Positions 51,034 through 59,633 of a stretch of DNA of 64,000 nt are shown here, piece by piece; position 1 is the stretch's first letter, and each line of letters starts with the position of its first letter. Under the pieces are notes generated by a model, which saw nothing but the letters and a program-made list of their open reading frames with translations, made no database searches and was not told the origin of the DNA. The position numbers and the translations under genes are program-made. Source of the stretch: Chimaeribacter californicus (GTDB taxonomy: Bacteria > Pseudomonadota > Gammaproteobacteria > Enterobacterales > Enterobacteriaceae); assembly GCF_002858675.1 (NCBI RefSeq), contig NZ_PJZF01000015.1, forward strand, positions 1-64,000, given 5' to 3'.

Positions 51034-51558
51034 ATGCACCTGATGACCCCCAGGCTCACCTTGCAGACCATGACGGAAGCGGACTGGCCGCTGTTTCTGC
51101 GATTGCAACAAGACCCGCGTGTGATGGCGTTCGTGGCGGACCCGCGCAGTGAAGCGGCGATCCGCGCCCAGTTTGAGGCGCGGCTACCGGCCTGGGATAA
51201 AACCAGCCACCACTGGCTCTGCCTGGTAATCCGCGAAAAAGCGCGTGGGGCAGCACTGGGCGTCACCGGTTTTCTGCCGGAGTGGGAGCCGTTCCGCCAG
51301 GCCGAAATGGGGTACATGATGCTGCCGGAGGCGCAGGGGCAGGGGTACGCCAGCGAGGCGCTGGCCGCGGTGTGCGACTTTGCGTTTGATACCTGTGGCT
51401 TCCATCGCCTGAAAGCGCTGGTGGTCGAAGGCAACCGGGCATCACGCCGGGTGCTGGAAAAGTGCGACTTTGAGTGGGAAGGCACCTTGCGGGACAACTA
51501 CCAACTGGCCGGAGAGTGGGAAAGTGACTGGCTGCTGGCGCGGGTCAACCGTGCTTAA
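51034..51558 (+). CDS. GNAT family acetyltransferase (RimJ/RimL-like)
   Basis: A 174-residue acetyltransferase of the RimJ-like GNAT group. Motifs: LMTPRLTLQTMTEADWPLFL at the start, acetyl-CoA site LPEAQGQGYASEALAAV, and the C-terminal NRASRRVLEKCDFEWEGTL typical of this group. The ATG at 51034 is chosen over 51028 because AGGAG ends 6 bp before it. Acceptor not known; ribosomal N-terminal or small-molecule amines are possible. Confidence 0.88.
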   Translation: MHLMTPRLTLQTMTEADWPLFLRLQQDPRVMAFVADPRSEAAIRAQFEARLPAWDKTSHHWLCLVIREKARGAALGVTGFLPEWEPFRQAEMGYMMLPEAQGQGYASEALAAVCDFAFDTCGFHRLKALVVEGNRASRRVLEKCDFEWEGTLRDNYQLAGEWESDWLLARVNRA

Positions 51559-51769
51559 TAGCGGGGGATTCGGCACAGGAAAGGGGTTTATCAGGGCCTG
51601 ATCAAAAAAAAGATCGATAAAAAATTTTTATAGATAAGTGACGTAAATGTAAAAAATAAGTTGCAGTTATCTCGACAGCTGCTTTTCGCTGCGATAAGGT
51701 CATCTTTCGACCGTAACGCGGTCAACGTCGCTCGGACGGTCCGGGCGCTAACGTGACATTGAGGACACC
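51559..51769 (+). other. alaC leader region
   Basis: 211 bp before alaC with no gene. The first part is AT-rich (51600-51660). The second half can fold: TTATC at 51667-51671 with GATAA at 51693-51697 enclosing CAGC/GCTG, and GACCG/CGGTC at 51709-51723. The structured 5' part of the transcript may be regulatory, but I recognise no known leader class. Confidence 0.4.
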
Positions 51770-53005
51770 ATGGCTGAACCCCGTGCATTACGCCGTTTTA
51801 CCCGCATTGAACGTCTCCCCCCGTATGTGTTTAATATCACTGCCGAACTGAAAATGGCCGCCCGTCGCCGCGGTGAAGACATCATTGACTTCAGCATGGG
51901 CAACCCGGATGGCCCCACGCCGCCGCATATTGTGGAAAAGCTCTGCACCGTCGCCCAGCGTGAGGATACCCACGGCTACTCCACCTCACGCGGCATCCCG
52001 CGCCTGCGCCGCGCCATTTCCCGCTGGTACGCTGACCGCTACCAGGTGGAGATTGACCCGGAAAGCGAAGCGATTGTGACCATCGGCTCGAAAGAGGGAC
52101 TGGCGCACCTGATGCTGGCGACGCTGGACCACGGCGACACCGTGCTGGTGCCGAACCCCAGCTACCCGATCCATATCTACGGGGCGGTGATTGCCGGGGC
52201 GCAGGTGCGCTCCGTGCCGCTGGCGGAAGGCGTCGATTTCTTCGCCGAGCTGGAAAAGGCGATCCGTGAGTCGATTCCCCGGCCAAAAATGATGATTCTG
52301 GGCTTCCCGTCCAACCCGACCGCGCAGTGCGTGGAGCTGGATTTCTTTGAGCGGGTGGTGGCGCTGGCGAAGCAGTATGACGTGCTGGTGGTGCATGACC
52401 TGGCCTACGCTGACATCGTGTATGATGGCTGGAAAGCGCCGTCTATCATGCAGGTGCCGGGCGCGAAAGATATCGCGGTGGAATTCTTCACGCTCTCCAA
52501 AAGCTACAACATGGCGGGCTGGCGCATCGGCTTTATGGTCGGCAACCCGGAGCTGGTCAGCGCGCTGGCGCGCATCAAAAGCTACCATGACTACGGCACC
52601 TTCACCCCATTGCAGGTGGCCGCCATCGCCGCGCTGGAAGGGGATCAGCAGTGCGTGCGCGATATCGCCGAGCAGTACCGCCAGCGGCGCAATGTGTTGG
52701 TGAAAGGGCTGCATGAGGCGGGCTGGATGGTGGAAAACCCGAAAGCCTCAATGTACGTCTGGGCGAAAATCCCGGCCGCCTACGCCCACCTTGGGTCGTT
52801 GGAGTTTGCCAAAAAATTGCTGGCCGAGGCGAAAGTCTGTGTGTCGCCCGGCATCGGCTTTGGTGACTACGGGGACACCCACGTGCGCTTTGCCCTGATT
52901 GAAAACCAGGACCGCATCCGCCAGGCGATACGCGGCCTCAAAGCGATGTTCCGGGCCGATGGCCTGCTGACCACCCCCGCCAAAAGCAACGAGGCGGCCG
53001 GTTAA
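51770..53005 (+). CDS. alaC: Glutamate-pyruvate aminotransferase AlaC
   Basis: PLP aminotransferase that makes most of the cell's alanine from pyruvate and glutamate. The 411 residues match E. coli AlaC (412) throughout. The Schiff-base Lys is in FFTLSKSYNMAGWRIGFM (about residue 247), the PLP Asp/Tyr block is VVHDLAYADIVYDGW, and the phosphate-binding Arg is in the same SKSYNMAGWR segment. The ATG at 51770 is preceded by GAGGACACC. It stands alone behind a long leader. Confidence 0.96.
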   Translation: MAEPRALRRFTRIERLPPYVFNITAELKMAARRRGEDIIDFSMGNPDGPTPPHIVEKLCTVAQREDTHGYSTSRGIPRLRRAISRWYADRYQVEIDPESEAIVTIGSKEGLAHLMLATLDHGDTVLVPNPSYPIHIYGAVIAGAQVRSVPLAEGVDFFAELEKAIRESIPRPKMMILGFPSNPTAQCVELDFFERVVALAKQYDVLVVHDLAYADIVYDGWKAPSIMQVPGAKDIAVEFFTLSKSYNMAGWRIGFMVGNPELVSALARIKSYHDYGTFTPLQVAAIAALEGDQQCVRDIAEQYRQRRNVLVKGLHEAGWMVENPKASMYVWAKIPAAYAHLGSLEFAKKLLAEAKVCVSPGIGFGDYGDTHVRFALIENQDRIRQAIRGLKAMFRADGLLTTPAKSNEAAG

Positions 53006-53020
53006 GTCTTCCGGGCAAAC

Positions 53021-53046
53021 AAAAAGGGCGCGAAAGCGCCCTTTTT
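53021..53046 (+). terminator. Terminator of alaC
   Basis: AAAAAGGGCGC at 53021-53031 and GCGCCCTTTTT at 53036-53046 form an 11 bp stem with a GAAA loop and a T run. Confidence 0.95.
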
Positions 53047-53080
53047 TTGTGTCGCATCAGCGGCTTACCGCCTGACGGCC

Positions 53081-53155
53081 TTACTGCATCAGCATTGCAA
53101 ACGCGCCCAGCCAGACCGCCATCATAAACGACAGACCCATCATTAAATATTTCAC
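53081..53155 (-). CDS. ypdK: Membrane microprotein YpdK
   Basis: A 24-residue single-pass membrane peptide, MKYLMMGLSFMMAVWLGAF plus AMLMQ. It starts with GTG at 53155, preceded by AGAGGT at 6 bp spacing, and ends in TAA. Sequence and position next to alaC match E. coli YpdK (23 residues, same MKY start, conserved SFM and VW). Function unknown. It faces the alaC terminator. Confidence 0.82.
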   Translation of the reverse strand: MKYLMMGLSFMMAVWLGAFAMLMQ

Positions 53156-53270
53156 TTCGCTACCTCTGAAAACGAATGCCGCCCGCCATCATCCCGGTAA
53201 CCACGGCGGAACATGGCGCTGGCGAAAACCTGCGTAATAACCCGGCCTGCCCGGTTTTCCGGTGGTGGGG

Positions 53271-53351
53271 TTAAAACAGGGAGAAGACCAATGCCCAGAA
53301 CAGAACACAAAAGGTAAAAATGCCAAGCCAGGTTATGCGGCGGCTCATCAT
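53271..53351 (-). CDS. Second putative membrane microprotein upstream of ypdK
   Basis: A 26-residue open frame reading MMSRRITWLGIFTFCVLFWA then LVFSLF. It has two basic residues, then one hydrophobic helix of about 20 residues, as in single-span microproteins. GAGG lies 8 bp before the first ATG. It is on the same strand as ypdK, 115 bp upstream. The RxxWLGIF...LFW pattern is faintly like the YmiA group, but I cannot assign it. Loss of start or stop codons in relatives would argue against it. Confidence 0.6.
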   Translation of the reverse strand: MMSRRITWLGIFTFCVLFWALVFSLF

Positions 53352-54080
53352 AGTGGTTGCCTCGCTGAGAGCAGATATCCCGGATATCGGCCCCGGCAGG
53401 GAAAACTTTAGCCACGCAGCCACAAATTTTGGCCTTACTGCCGCTTTTGTGGTTAAAGTGCCGCTTAAGCCCAGTTTTATATATAGGAAAAATATAATTA
53501 TAGATGTGACTTATAAGTTGATTTAATGGTTTTAACATTTGGATTATGTCTCTACTCATTGTAATGCAACCCATTACCGGTGAAGCAGCACTCATGCTGT
53601 GTTAAAAATATTATGAATTTTAATTAAAACTAACGCCTTGAGTGTGTATAAAATAGGGGGCTTAGTGGTGAAGCGCTGTCCAGGAGCAGAATTTCCTGAC
53701 GATTTATGGCGGAGTTAACCCCACTTGCCAAAATCATGATGAAATTTTTTAATCCTTGCCGTGCTGAAAAAACAACACCGGCGTAGCCGGCAGGCAAAAT
53801 TCCCAGTTTCTGTTTACGCTTATAAGGTTATCGCCGCAGTTTATCGTGTTGCGGTGTGCTTCTGAATAAGTGTCAACACTTCACCATGGAAAGGCAGCAA
53901 TTCAGTGAGGCAGTACCGAATGAAGGCAGCAACACCGATAAAATCAATAGCCGGGTATCCACCCTGAAAAAATTGATAACGTGTGGTCGCTGATTAGGGT
54001 AGCAATGTCAACACTATAGTCACCGGATGCAGGCTTTACTGCGGGTATTACCGCGTGGCACTTTTTTATGAGTGAGGTAC
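53352..54080. other. AT-rich gene-poor stretch
   Basis: About 730 bp with no convincing gene and visibly lower GC than the rest of the window. It contains a small hairpin CCGGC-GTA-GCCGG at 53778-53790, two copies of TGTCAACACT at 53871-53880 and 54006-54015, and repeated GGCAG words between 53890 and 53935. Open frames on both strands (for example 53152-53595 minus and 53320-53526 plus) overlap the microprotein genes and have no family features. Confidence 0.5.
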
Positions 54081-54269
54081 ATGAATAATTTTTACTTCAT
54101 CTGTCAGCATTGTGGAGGTGAAGATTTTGAGTCTTTGGACCAATCTGAAGTTTCCGGTACATCTCCTGTTTATCTGTGTTGTGACTGCGGTCACCAAGTG
54201 AATCAAGAGGATATCCATAGGTTTCATTATCTTATCAAAGATGAAAGTATTAGCTGGCTGGTTGAATAG
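54081..54269 (+). CDS. Small zinc-ribbon protein of unknown function
   Basis: A 62-residue protein with two cysteine pairs: CQHC near residue 8-11 and CCDCG near residue 34-38, spaced like a zinc ribbon. The rest is acidic (HQVNQEDIHRFHYLIKDES). The ATG at 54081 is preceded by GAGG at 5 bp; a GTG-type extension of three codons is possible. No neighbour suggests a role. It lies in an AT-rich island between alaC and the tRNA-Arg gene, a place where E. coli carries prophage, so it may be an acquired gene. Confidence 0.65.
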   Translation: MNNFYFICQHCGGEDFESLDQSEVSGTSPVYLCCDCGHQVNQEDIHRFHYLIKDESISWLVE

Positions 54270-54805
54270 CCGCATTAATCGGTAAAAAGTCGGGTGTTTA
54301 TAGTGTGTATTCTGTATTCAATGATCCCTTCTCTTTTCTCCGGTTATATCATCTGCTCTTTTCACTTCTCTGTAATCTCCTTTATCTCATTGAGGGTTAT
54401 TTAAAGGTATTGCCTGCCTTGTATAGCCCTCTGAACATTTCTGGTTTACACCCCCTCACTGCCACGCGGATGCCCGGTAACATTGTTACCGATCGTAATC
54501 CTTAGTTATTTTAAGGACGCTTTCGTCCTGGCATAAATCTTATTTTTTAAATCGCCGAAAAACGGCTGGATTAATGCGTTTATTACCGGATTGATCGCTG
54601 GAATAAAAATAATTGAGAAATAAAAACGGCAGGAAAACGGCCGGTAATTTCGTGGAAGAATAGCAATATTATTACCCGGCAGGGCATGAAGCAGTAATGG
54701 AACCGGTTCCTTAGGGTGTGTCTGCGTAAAATAGCGATTTCGGCAGTTGCCAGGCGTAAAGGTGATGTGGTCACCGGTTTTTTGTAAAGGGGTTTTTCTG
54801 AATAC
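54270..54805. other. Gap after the zinc-ribbon gene
   Basis: About 540 bp without a supported gene. It contains a perfect 15 bp palindrome GGTAACATTGTTACC at 54476-54490 and a small hairpin AGGACG-CTTT-CGTCCT at 54514-54529 followed by AT-rich sequence, which could be a terminator for the zinc-ribbon gene. A 66-codon frame at 54305-54505 has no family features. Confidence 0.5.
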
Positions 54806-54839
54806 CGGGAACCGGCCTGTTACTGCGTGCCGGTTCCCG
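54806..54839 (-). terminator. Hairpin after the chemoreceptor gene
   Basis: CGGGAACCGGC at 54806-54816 and GCCGGTTCCCG at 54829-54839 pair over 11 bp around a 12 nt loop, just past the stop on the minus strand. Confidence 0.7.
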
Positions 54840-54846
54840 TGCTGAC

Positions 54847-56403
54847 TCAGGCAGCGGTGGTTTTGAACACAGAGACGGTTTTTGCCAGATGATCGGCCTG
54901 CTCTTCCAGTGACACAGCCGCTGCAGCCGCCTGCTCAACCAGGGCCGCATTCTGTTGCGTGACCTCGTCCATCTGCGCCACGGCAATGCTGACATGCTCA
55001 ATGCCGTTGGCTTGCTCATCCGATGCTGTAAAGATTTCACCCATAATGTCCGAGACACGGCGGATCGCGCTGACAATTTCGCCCATGGTGGCACCGGCGT
55101 CTGCGACCAGCCCGGAGCCCTGGGTAACGCGGGTGTTCGAGGCACCAATCAATTGCTTAATCTCTTTGGCTGCATTGGCGCTGCGTTGCGCCAACGCCCG
55201 CACCTCACTGGCCACCACGGCGAACCCGCGCCCCTGCTCACCGGCACGGGCGGCTTCCACCGCGGCATTCAGCGCCAGAATGTTGGTCTGGAACGCGATG
55301 CTTTCGATGGTGCCGATAATATCCACCACATGTTTGGAGCTTTCCGCAATGGCAGACATGGTGGTGACCACCTGTTGCACCACATCGCCGCCCCGCACCG
55401 CCACCTGGGAGGCTTCGGTGGCCAGCGAGCTGGCATGCTGGGCGTTGGCCGTGTTCTGGCGCACGGTGGCGGTGAGCTGTTCCATGCTGGCCGAGGTCTC
55501 TTCAAGCGAGGCCGCCTGCTGTTCAGTGCGGCTGGAGAGATCGGTATTGCCGGAGGAGACCTCTTTCGCAGCATTATCAATCAGCGAGGCGGCGGTCTGG
55601 ATGTCAGACACTACCCGGATCAGCTGCGACTGCATGGTGGCTAAAGCATCCAGCAACATGCCGGTTTCATCACGGGAATCCGCCACCAGCGTTGAGGTCA
55701 GATCCCCTTTCGCGATGGCTTGCGCGGCGGCGACGGCCCGGTGCAGCGGGGCGGTGATTGCGCGGGAGAGCAGGTAACCCAGTGCAATGGCAATCCCCAG
55801 GCCAAACAGCGCACCCAACGCCAGGGTCAGGGTGGTGTGCGTGCGGGTGGATTGTACCGCCAGTTGGCGTGCGCCAAGCAGTGACTGCTCCTCGCCTGAG
55901 ATTTCCATAATCACCGCGCGCATGCTGTCCATCTGCGCTTTACCGGTATTGGCGCGGAAGGCCGCAAGGAACGCTTCCGGCGTCATGGCACCGGTGGCCT
56001 GCGCCCGGCGGTTATCCAGCAACGTCTGGGCGAAGGAAGTGGTCCACTGCTGTTCCTGTTGCAGTAACTGGTCCAGACGCGCCTGCTGGGCCGGGTTGTC
56101 TGAGGTCAATGCTTTGGCTTTATTGAGGTGCTGGGTAAACGCGGCCTGGCCGGTGGTGTAAGGCGCGAGCATGGCGTCATCGCCGCTGAGCGCAAAGCCC
56201 CGCAAGCCGGTTTCCATATTGATAAGGCTTTCTACCAGCGCACGGCTTTCGTCGATCACCTGGTAAGTGTGTACGTTCCAGTCATTCGCACTGACAATCC
56301 GTGAGAAGTTCATATAAAACGATGCGCAGATAATGATAAGAACCGCAACCACGGCACCAAAGGCGGCGATAAATTTTTGACGGATACTGAAATTCTTGAG
56401 CAT
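54847..56403 (-). CDS. Methyl-accepting chemotaxis protein
   Basis: A 518-residue chemoreceptor. It has a first transmembrane helix at about 11-31, a periplasmic four-helix domain of the CHASE3 type (about 32-190, with [16 protein letters not shown]), a second helix at about 190-212, a HAMP domain (to about 265) and a cytoplasmic signalling domain with the conserved hairpin tip [20 protein letters not shown] and [19 protein letters not shown]. The C-terminus ends FKTTAA without an NWETF-type CheR/CheB tether. The ligand is unknown. No che genes are adjacent, so it is an orphan receptor. Confidence 0.92.
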   Translation of the reverse strand: MLKNFSIRQKFIAAFGAVVAVLIIICASFYMNFSRIVSANDWNVHTYQVIDESRALVESLINMETGLRGFALSGDDAMLAPYTTGQAAFTQHLNKAKALTSDNPAQQARLDQLLQQEQQWTTSFAQTLLDNRRAQATGAMTPEAFLAAFRANTGKAQMDSMRAVIMEISGEEQSLLGARQLAVQSTRTHTTLTLALGALFGLGIAIALGYLLSRAITAPLHRAVAAAQAIAKGDLTSTLVADSRDETGMLLDALATMQSQLIRVVSDIQTAASLIDNAAKEVSSGNTDLSSRTEQQAASLEETSASMEQLTATVRQNTANAQHASSLATEASQVAVRGGDVVQQVVTTMSAIAESSKHVVDIIGTIESIAFQTNILALNAAVEAARAGEQGRGFAVVASEVRALAQRSANAAKEIKQLIGASNTRVTQGSGLVADAGATMGEIVSAIRRVSDIMGEIFTASDEQANGIEHVSIAVAQMDEVTQQNAALVEQAAAAAVSLEEQADHLAKTVSVFKTTAA

Positions 56404-56744
56404 GATTCATTTACCCACGCGTTAAACGTTTATTGAGTCGGTTACCCTGGAAAAAGGGCAGAAAAACAAATCGGCCGCCGGCGGCAATCCTTTAGGCTGA
56501 CCGTGAACATTTAGGGGGAGAAAGGGGGCCGGCAGAGGAGAACCGCCCAAAATGCTAACGCAGCGGGAGTAAACACGTGGTGGGTATCAGGTTTTAGCGC
56601 TTTTGGCGCGTGTTGAGCATCAGCCTGACCTTCAGCTTACGCACGACGTTACAGCGACTGCGAACGAAAGCGAACGGCGATTACAGCTGGGTGCGGGTTT
56701 ACTGGGAATTTGCGAACGGCTACGGAGAGTGGCGAACTGTTACA
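56404..56744. other. Gap between the chemoreceptor gene and tRNA-Arg
   Basis: About 340 bp. It holds the chemoreceptor promoter on the minus strand. The 140 bp next to the tRNA 3' end carry an open plus-strand frame (about 56598-56749) rich in aromatic residues, with YSWVRVYWEFANGYGEW, which looks more protein-like than chance but has no start or full domain; it may be debris of an element once inserted at the tRNA. No FliA promoter was recognised. Confidence 0.35.
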
Positions 56745-56819
56745 TGGTGTCCCCTGCAGGAATCGAACCTGCAACTAGCCCTTAGGAGGGGCTCGTTATA
56801 TCCATTTAACTAAGGGGAC
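56745..56819 (-). tRNA. argW: tRNA-Arg (anticodon CCU)
   Basis: A 75 nt gene starting GTCCCCTTAGTTAAATGG with anticodon loop CTCCTAA (CCU) and encoded CCA. Neighbouring yfdC matches argW of E. coli, a known prophage attachment site. Confidence 0.95.
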
Positions 56820-56849
56820 AACCGGGCGGCGTGCTGCCGTCCGGCGGGC

Positions 56850-56855
56850 ATTATA
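56850..56855 (-). promoter_or_regulatory. -10 element of the tRNA-Arg gene
   Basis: A perfect TATAAT on the minus strand, 31 bp before the tRNA 5' end, followed by GC-rich sequence. The -35 box is weak. Confidence 0.6.
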
Positions 56856-56934
56856 CCCATTTTTGCTCTGAGAATAAGCGCCCGGCTGACCGTTTGCCTA
56901 TTCCCTCGCCAATCCGTGGCGTTACCGTGGCGGC

Positions 56935-57879
56935 TTAACGGCTCTGCTGCCCGTTTTCCCCGGCTTTCTGCGTCTTTTTCTGCCCGGCTTCCAGGCGCGC
57001 TTTGGCTTCGTTGCTCATGTCATTACGGATCTGCGCATGGCTTATCAGCGCGAAAATAAAGGTACCGCCGATGATGTTGCCGGCCAGCGTCGGCAGGGCA
57101 AACGGGTAGAAGAACTCCTGCCAGGGGATAGCCCCGGCAAACACCAGGTAGAGAATCTCCACCGACCCCACCACAATGTGCGTCAGGTCACCGATGCCCA
57201 CCAGGTAAGTCATCAGCACAATCACCCAGAGTTTGGCGGCCCCGGCGGAGGGGAACATCCAGACCATGGTCGCGATCAGCCAGCCGGAGATAATGCCGTT
57301 GGCGAACATCTCCGTCGGCGTGTTTTCCATGATCGCCTCGCTGATGCTGATAAAGGCATGGCGTACTGACTCATCGAAAATCGGCATATACAGGAAGGCG
57401 AGGGCGGCGCAGGCTGCGCCGAGCACGTTGCCGAGCAGCACCCAGCCCCATAAACGGAACAGCAGGCCAAGGTTTTTCAGCGTGGGTTTATGCATGATCG
57501 GCAGCACGGCGGTCACGGTGTTCTCTGTGAACAGCTGCTGGCGCGCCATGATGACGATGATAAAACCAAAGGTGTAACCGAGGTTCTCAATAAAGAAGCG
57601 CGCCGGGGTGTCAGGCAGGTGGGCGTGTAAAATCCCCTTTGCCATCAGTGATGCGCCAATCGACAGCCCGGCAGCAATCGCTGACCAGAGCAGCGCCATG
57701 CCGTCGCGCTCCAGCTCCTTCTCGCCCTCCATGCGGATCTGCTCATGCACCGCCGCCGCCCGGGACGGCAGCTTCTCCTCATCCACTTCAATGTCGGTGC
57801 CGCGATCGCTCTCTTTGCTGTCGACGTTGTGTTCATCCTGCGTGCCCTGTGGGCGTTTTTTATCGGTATGTTGATTCAT
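56935..57879 (-). CDS. yfdC: YfdC, formate/nitrite-transporter-like membrane protein
   Basis: A 314-residue inner-membrane protein distantly related to formate/nitrite channels. A charged N-terminal extension of about 60 residues (DIEVDEEKLPSRAAAVHEQI) precedes six membrane segments, with FTENTVTAVLPIMHKPT and the VVGSVEILYLVFAGAIPWQEFF block characteristic of YfdC. The substrate is not known. The ATG at 57879 is chosen because MNQHTDKK starts the charged region; 30 upstream codons are open. The neighbour of argW, as in E. coli. Confidence 0.9.
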   Translation of the reverse strand: MNQHTDKKRPQGTQDEHNVDSKESDRGTDIEVDEEKLPSRAAAVHEQIRMEGEKELERDGMALLWSAIAAGLSIGASLMAKGILHAHLPDTPARFFIENLGYTFGFIIVIMARQQLFTENTVTAVLPIMHKPTLKNLGLLFRLWGWVLLGNVLGAACAALAFLYMPIFDESVRHAFISISEAIMENTPTEMFANGIISGWLIATMVWMFPSAGAAKLWVIVLMTYLVGIGDLTHIVVGSVEILYLVFAGAIPWQEFFYPFALPTLAGNIIGGTFIFALISHAQIRNDMSNEAKARLEAGQKKTQKAGENGQQSR

Positions 57880-58173
57880 GGTGATTTCCCAGTGTGGTGA
57901 ACCATCAGCCATCTTGGCTAATGAAAAATGCAGGCCGTAAAGCGCCTCACTAAGCATAGAAGATTTCACAATTCACGGGAGGGGCGGCACAAACTGTTAC
58001 GCCAATTAAAGAAAAAAGTAACAGAATCTTAACTTTGAGGAAAAATGCAGCATTGTGCGGGGGAATGGCGGTGAAGCGGTATTAACGATAGGTAAACCCT
58101 TCCGGGGCGGGCTGCGTGCGGCTTGTGGCTTATGTTATGATTCGCGCTCCCAATAAAAGAGACGAGTTTCCCG
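57880..58173. promoter_or_regulatory. Divergent region between yfdC and the ccm operon
   Basis: 294 bp with no gene. An inverted repeat CTGTTAC/GTAACAG is at 57994-58000 and 58018-58024. A TATGTTATGAT stretch near 58131-58141 is a possible -10 region for ccmA. Nothing firm for anaerobic regulators was seen. Confidence 0.4.
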
Positions 58174-58800
58174 ATGCTGGAAGCCTTGCGGCTGAGCTGC
58201 GTCCGCGATGAGCGGGTGCTGTTCAGTGACTTAAATTTTAACATTACGCCAGGCGAAATTGTCCAGGTGGAAGGGCAGAATGGGGCGGGCAAAACCTCGC
58301 TGCTGCGTATTCTGGCCGGGCTGGCCCAGCCGGAAAGCGGGGAAGTGCACTGGCAAGGGGAGCCTGTCAGGCGGGTGCGGGAAGCGTTTCACGCACAGTT
58401 GCTGTTTCTCGGCCATCAGCCGGGGGTGAAAGCCCTGCTGACGCCGTTTGAGAATCTGGCCTTTTATCAGTCGGTAACGGGTAAACCGGATTACGACGCC
58501 CTCTGGCAGGCACTGGCGCAAGTGGGCCTGCTGGGTTATGAAGAGGTGCCGGTGGGGCAGCTCTCTGCCGGGCAACAGCGGCGCGTGGCGCTGGCGCGCC
58601 TCTGGCTGAGCCGGGCCCGGCTCTGGGTGCTGGATGAACCCCTGACGGCGATTGACCGTGAGGGCGTCGCCCTGTTGATGGCGCAGTTTGAGCAGCAGGC
58701 AGCGCGCGGCGGCATGGTGTTGCTGACCACCCATCAGGAATTGCCCGCCACCGGCCGGGCAATACGCCGCCTGCGCCTGACCCAAACGGAACCGGCCTGA
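58174..58800 (+). CDS. ccmA: Haem exporter ATPase CcmA
   Basis: ABC ATPase that releases holo-CcmE from the CcmC complex in cytochrome c maturation. The 208 residues have Walker [15 protein letters not shown], signature [15 protein letters not shown] and Walker [13 protein letters not shown]. Its stop overlaps the ccmB ATG by one base (TGATG). First gene of ccmABCDEFGH. Confidence 0.95.
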   Translation: MLEALRLSCVRDERVLFSDLNFNITPGEIVQVEGQNGAGKTSLLRILAGLAQPESGEVHWQGEPVRRVREAFHAQLLFLGHQPGVKALLTPFENLAFYQSVTGKPDYDALWQALAQVGLLGYEEVPVGQLSAGQQRRVALARLWLSRARLWVLDEPLTAIDREGVALLMAQFEQQAARGGMVLLTTHQELPATGRAIRRLRLTQTEPA

Positions 58801-59459
58801 TGTTTATTACCCTGATCCGGCATGAGCTGAAAACCGCATTCCGCAACCGGGCGGAGATTGTGAATCCGCTCTGGTTTTTCCTGATCGTGATCACGCTGTT
58901 CCCGCTGGGGATTGGCCCCGAGCCGCAGTTGCTGGCGCGCATTGCGCCCGGCGTGGTCTGGGTGGCGGCGCTGCTGGCGTCGCTGCTGTCGCTGGAGCGG
59001 CTGTTCCGCGATGACCTGCTGGACGGCTCACTGGAACAGCTGTTGCTGTTGCCGACGCCGCTGGCGGTCACGGTGGCGGGCAAAGTGTGCGCTCACTGGC
59101 TGGTGACCGGGCTGCCGCTGCTGCTGCTCTCGCCGCTGGTGGCGCTGCTGCTGTCACTGGATTTCACCACCTGGCGGGCGGTGGCCTTAACCCTGCTGCT
59201 GGGCACGCCGACCCTGAGCTTCATCGGTGCGATTGGTGCGGCGCTGACGGTCGGGCTGCGCAAGGGCGGGGTGCTGCTCAGCTTGCTGGTGCTGCCGCTG
59301 TCGATCCCGGTGCTGATTTTCGCCAGCGGGGCGATTCAGGCCGCCGCCAACGGCATGGCGATTGACGGCTATCTGGCGATCCTCGGGGCGATGCTGGTGG
59401 GCAGTATGACGCTGGCGCCGTTCGCTGCCGCCGCGTCGCTGCGCATAAGTGTGCACTGA
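58800..59459 (+). CDS. ccmB: Haem exporter membrane subunit CcmB
   Basis: Six-helix membrane partner of CcmA. The 219 residues contain the family block LERLFRDDLLDGSLEQLLLLP at about 60-80 and FIGAIGAALTVGLRKGGVLL. It is followed by a 174 bp gap before ccmC, unusually long for this operon. Confidence 0.95.
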   Translation: MFITLIRHELKTAFRNRAEIVNPLWFFLIVITLFPLGIGPEPQLLARIAPGVVWVAALLASLLSLERLFRDDLLDGSLEQLLLLPTPLAVTVAGKVCAHWLVTGLPLLLLSPLVALLLSLDFTTWRAVALTLLLGTPTLSFIGAIGAALTVGLRKGGVLLSLLVLPLSIPVLIFASGAIQAAANGMAIDGYLAILGAMLVGSMTLAPFAAAASLRISVH

Positions 59460-59462
59460 CTT

Positions 59463-59514
59463 ACCGTACTGAATGACCGTACTGAATGACCGTACTGATT
59501 GACCATAACGTCTG
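59463..59514. repeat. 13 bp tandem repeat between ccmB and ccmC
   Basis: ACCGTACTGAATG occurs at 59463-59475 and 59476-59488, again with one change at 59489-59501, and in decayed form at 59502-59514. It begins 3 bp after the ccmB stop. Confidence 0.88.
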
Positions 59515-59633
59515 CCGCCCACCGGGCGCGCTGTTTTAACTCCGCCTGACAAGAGCGGCCCCTGCGGGAGGCTGCCACCCCGCACCACGGGCAGGCTTTG
59601 ACACCGTGAATTTTTTACAACGAGCGCTGAACA

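Noticed and set aside
53320-53526. 68-codon plus-strand frame
   Set aside because: Antisense to the second microprotein and without a ribosome site or conserved motif.
53152-53595. 147-codon minus-strand frame near ypdK
   Set aside because: Out of phase with two better supported microprotein frames on the same strand, without start signal or family features.
54305-54505. 66-codon frame after the zinc-ribbon gene
   Set aside because: Leucine-rich start but no clear membrane topology, ribosome site or homologue; AT-rich DNA makes chance frames of this size likely.
56603-56813. Open frames ending inside tRNA-Arg
   Set aside because: They read through the tRNA, giving the familiar GIEPATSP-type false C-terminus; only the part before the tRNA is mentioned as a curiosity.
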